From positions 1-47,329 of the forward strand of contig NSIL01000021.1 in NCBI GenBank assembly GCA_002737365.1: 47,329 bases of DNA, read 5' to 3'. The translations under genes were made by a program, and so were the position numbers. Positions 47,111 to 47,329 of the stretch are shown here, in pieces (the stretch's first letter is position 1; each line of letters begins with the position of its first letter). The notes beneath the pieces are model-generated. The model ran no database searches. It was not told where the DNA came from and saw only the letters and a program-made list of their open reading frames with translations. This stretch comes from Acidobacterium sp. GTDB taxonomy: Bacteria; Acidobacteriota; Vicinamibacteria; Vicinamibacterales; UBA2999.

Positions 47111-47329
47111 CACCCCGATGCCCGGCGCAGTGCCGGCCTCGACCGTGATCGCGACGAAGAACCTGGTCCGCACCTACGAGGTCGGCGATTACCAGGTCAA
47201 GGCGCTGCGTGGCGTCAACCTCGAGGTCGCGCGCGGCGAGTTCCTGTCGGTGACCGGGCCCTCGGGTTCGGGCAAGTCCACGTTCATGCACATCGTCGGT
47301 TGCCTGGCGCGGCCGACGTCTGGCCAGTA
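47100..47329 (+). CDS. MacB-type ABC transporter ATP-binding protein (N-terminal part, cut by window edge)
   Basis: 76 codons are visible. GTG at 47100 (GGGAGG about 10 nt upstream, 11-bp overlap with the adaptor gene) and ATG at 47118 are both in frame; the GTG is favoured by the ribosome-binding site. The product reads ATKNLVRTYEVGDYQVKALR, GVNLEVARGEFLSVTG and the Walker A motif GPSGSGKST, then FMHIVGCLARPTSGQ. The T-Y-x-x-G-x-x-x-V-x-A-L-R-x-V opening is typical of the LolD/MacB ATPase group. With the adaptor it should form a MacAB-TolC-like system. Whether a membrane domain is fused cannot be seen. Confidence 0.9.
   Translation, partial: MATDTPMPGAVPASTVIATKNLVRTYEVGDYQVKALRGVNLEVARGEFLSVTGPSGSGKSTFMHIVGCLARPTSGQ

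Overview
The window is a GC-rich bacterial chromosome segment with dense, short-gap gene packing. The gene content suggests an Acidobacteriota member, probably of the Vicinamibacteria type. The signs are two very large TonB-dependent receptors that begin with a carboxypeptidase-regulatory (Oar-like) domain, tandem secreted NHL propellers, many exported hydrolases, and ArsR-methyltransferase regulators beside methyl-cycle genes. This taxonomic call is inference from gene content. I see no rRNA, tRNA, CRISPR array, phage or intact insertion sequence.

Layout. 1-2.8 kb: start of a secreted propeller protein (cut by the window edge), a GNAT acetyltransferase, and an RhlE-type RNA helicase with a long structured leader. 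2.8-19 kb: an envelope and secreted-enzyme zone. It holds a TonB receptor, an alkylsulfatase-like metallo-beta-lactamase (MBL) fold enzyme, a tannase-like hydrolase with a DUF4440 protein, two more MBL-fold proteins, an M61-like protein that lacks the catalytic Glu, a fusion of glutamate-carboxypeptidase-II-like peptidase with a serine beta-lactamase domain, and an uncharacterised beta-barrel protein. Gene remnants lie at about 8.0-8.15, 11.2-11.8 and 18.8-19.1 kb. 19-25 kb: a second TonB receptor diverges from two tandem NHL propellers. 25-28 kb: ArsR-methyltransferase, ahcY and an SGNH lipoprotein in one operon. 28-32.5 kb: thrB-thrC-pepF operon. 32.5-34.5 kb: speA. 34.5-40.3 kb: an operon of a DUF349/HEAT protein, a penicillin-acylase-type lipoprotein, a 58-residue DUF3224-like protein and a GNAT enzyme. 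40.5-45.1 kb: a second ArsR-methyltransferase overlapping metH. 45.3 kb to the end: a MacA-like adaptor with a large Gly/Pro/Ala insertion, and the start of its MacB-type ATPase.

How it fits together. The clearest shared logic is the activated methyl cycle. S-adenosylhomocysteine hydrolase (ahcY) and cobalamin-dependent methionine synthase (metH) are 13 kb apart and on opposite strands, yet each is preceded by its own ArsR-type HTH fused to a SAM-methyltransferase fold. The two regulators align without gaps to residue 160, and each has a 16-bp inverted repeat in its promoter with the same ATC/GAT ends. This is the best candidate for a regulatory system here: two paralogous SAM/SAH sensors, one per enzyme. 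The most unusual single protein is the M28 peptidase-beta-lactamase fusion. The most unusual DNA structure is a 76-bp mirror-symmetric divergent promoter at 9928-10003 that contains both start codons. Several genes have a -10-like hexamer only 4-10 nt before the ATG and no Shine-Dalgarno sequence, suggesting leaderless or near-leaderless transcripts.
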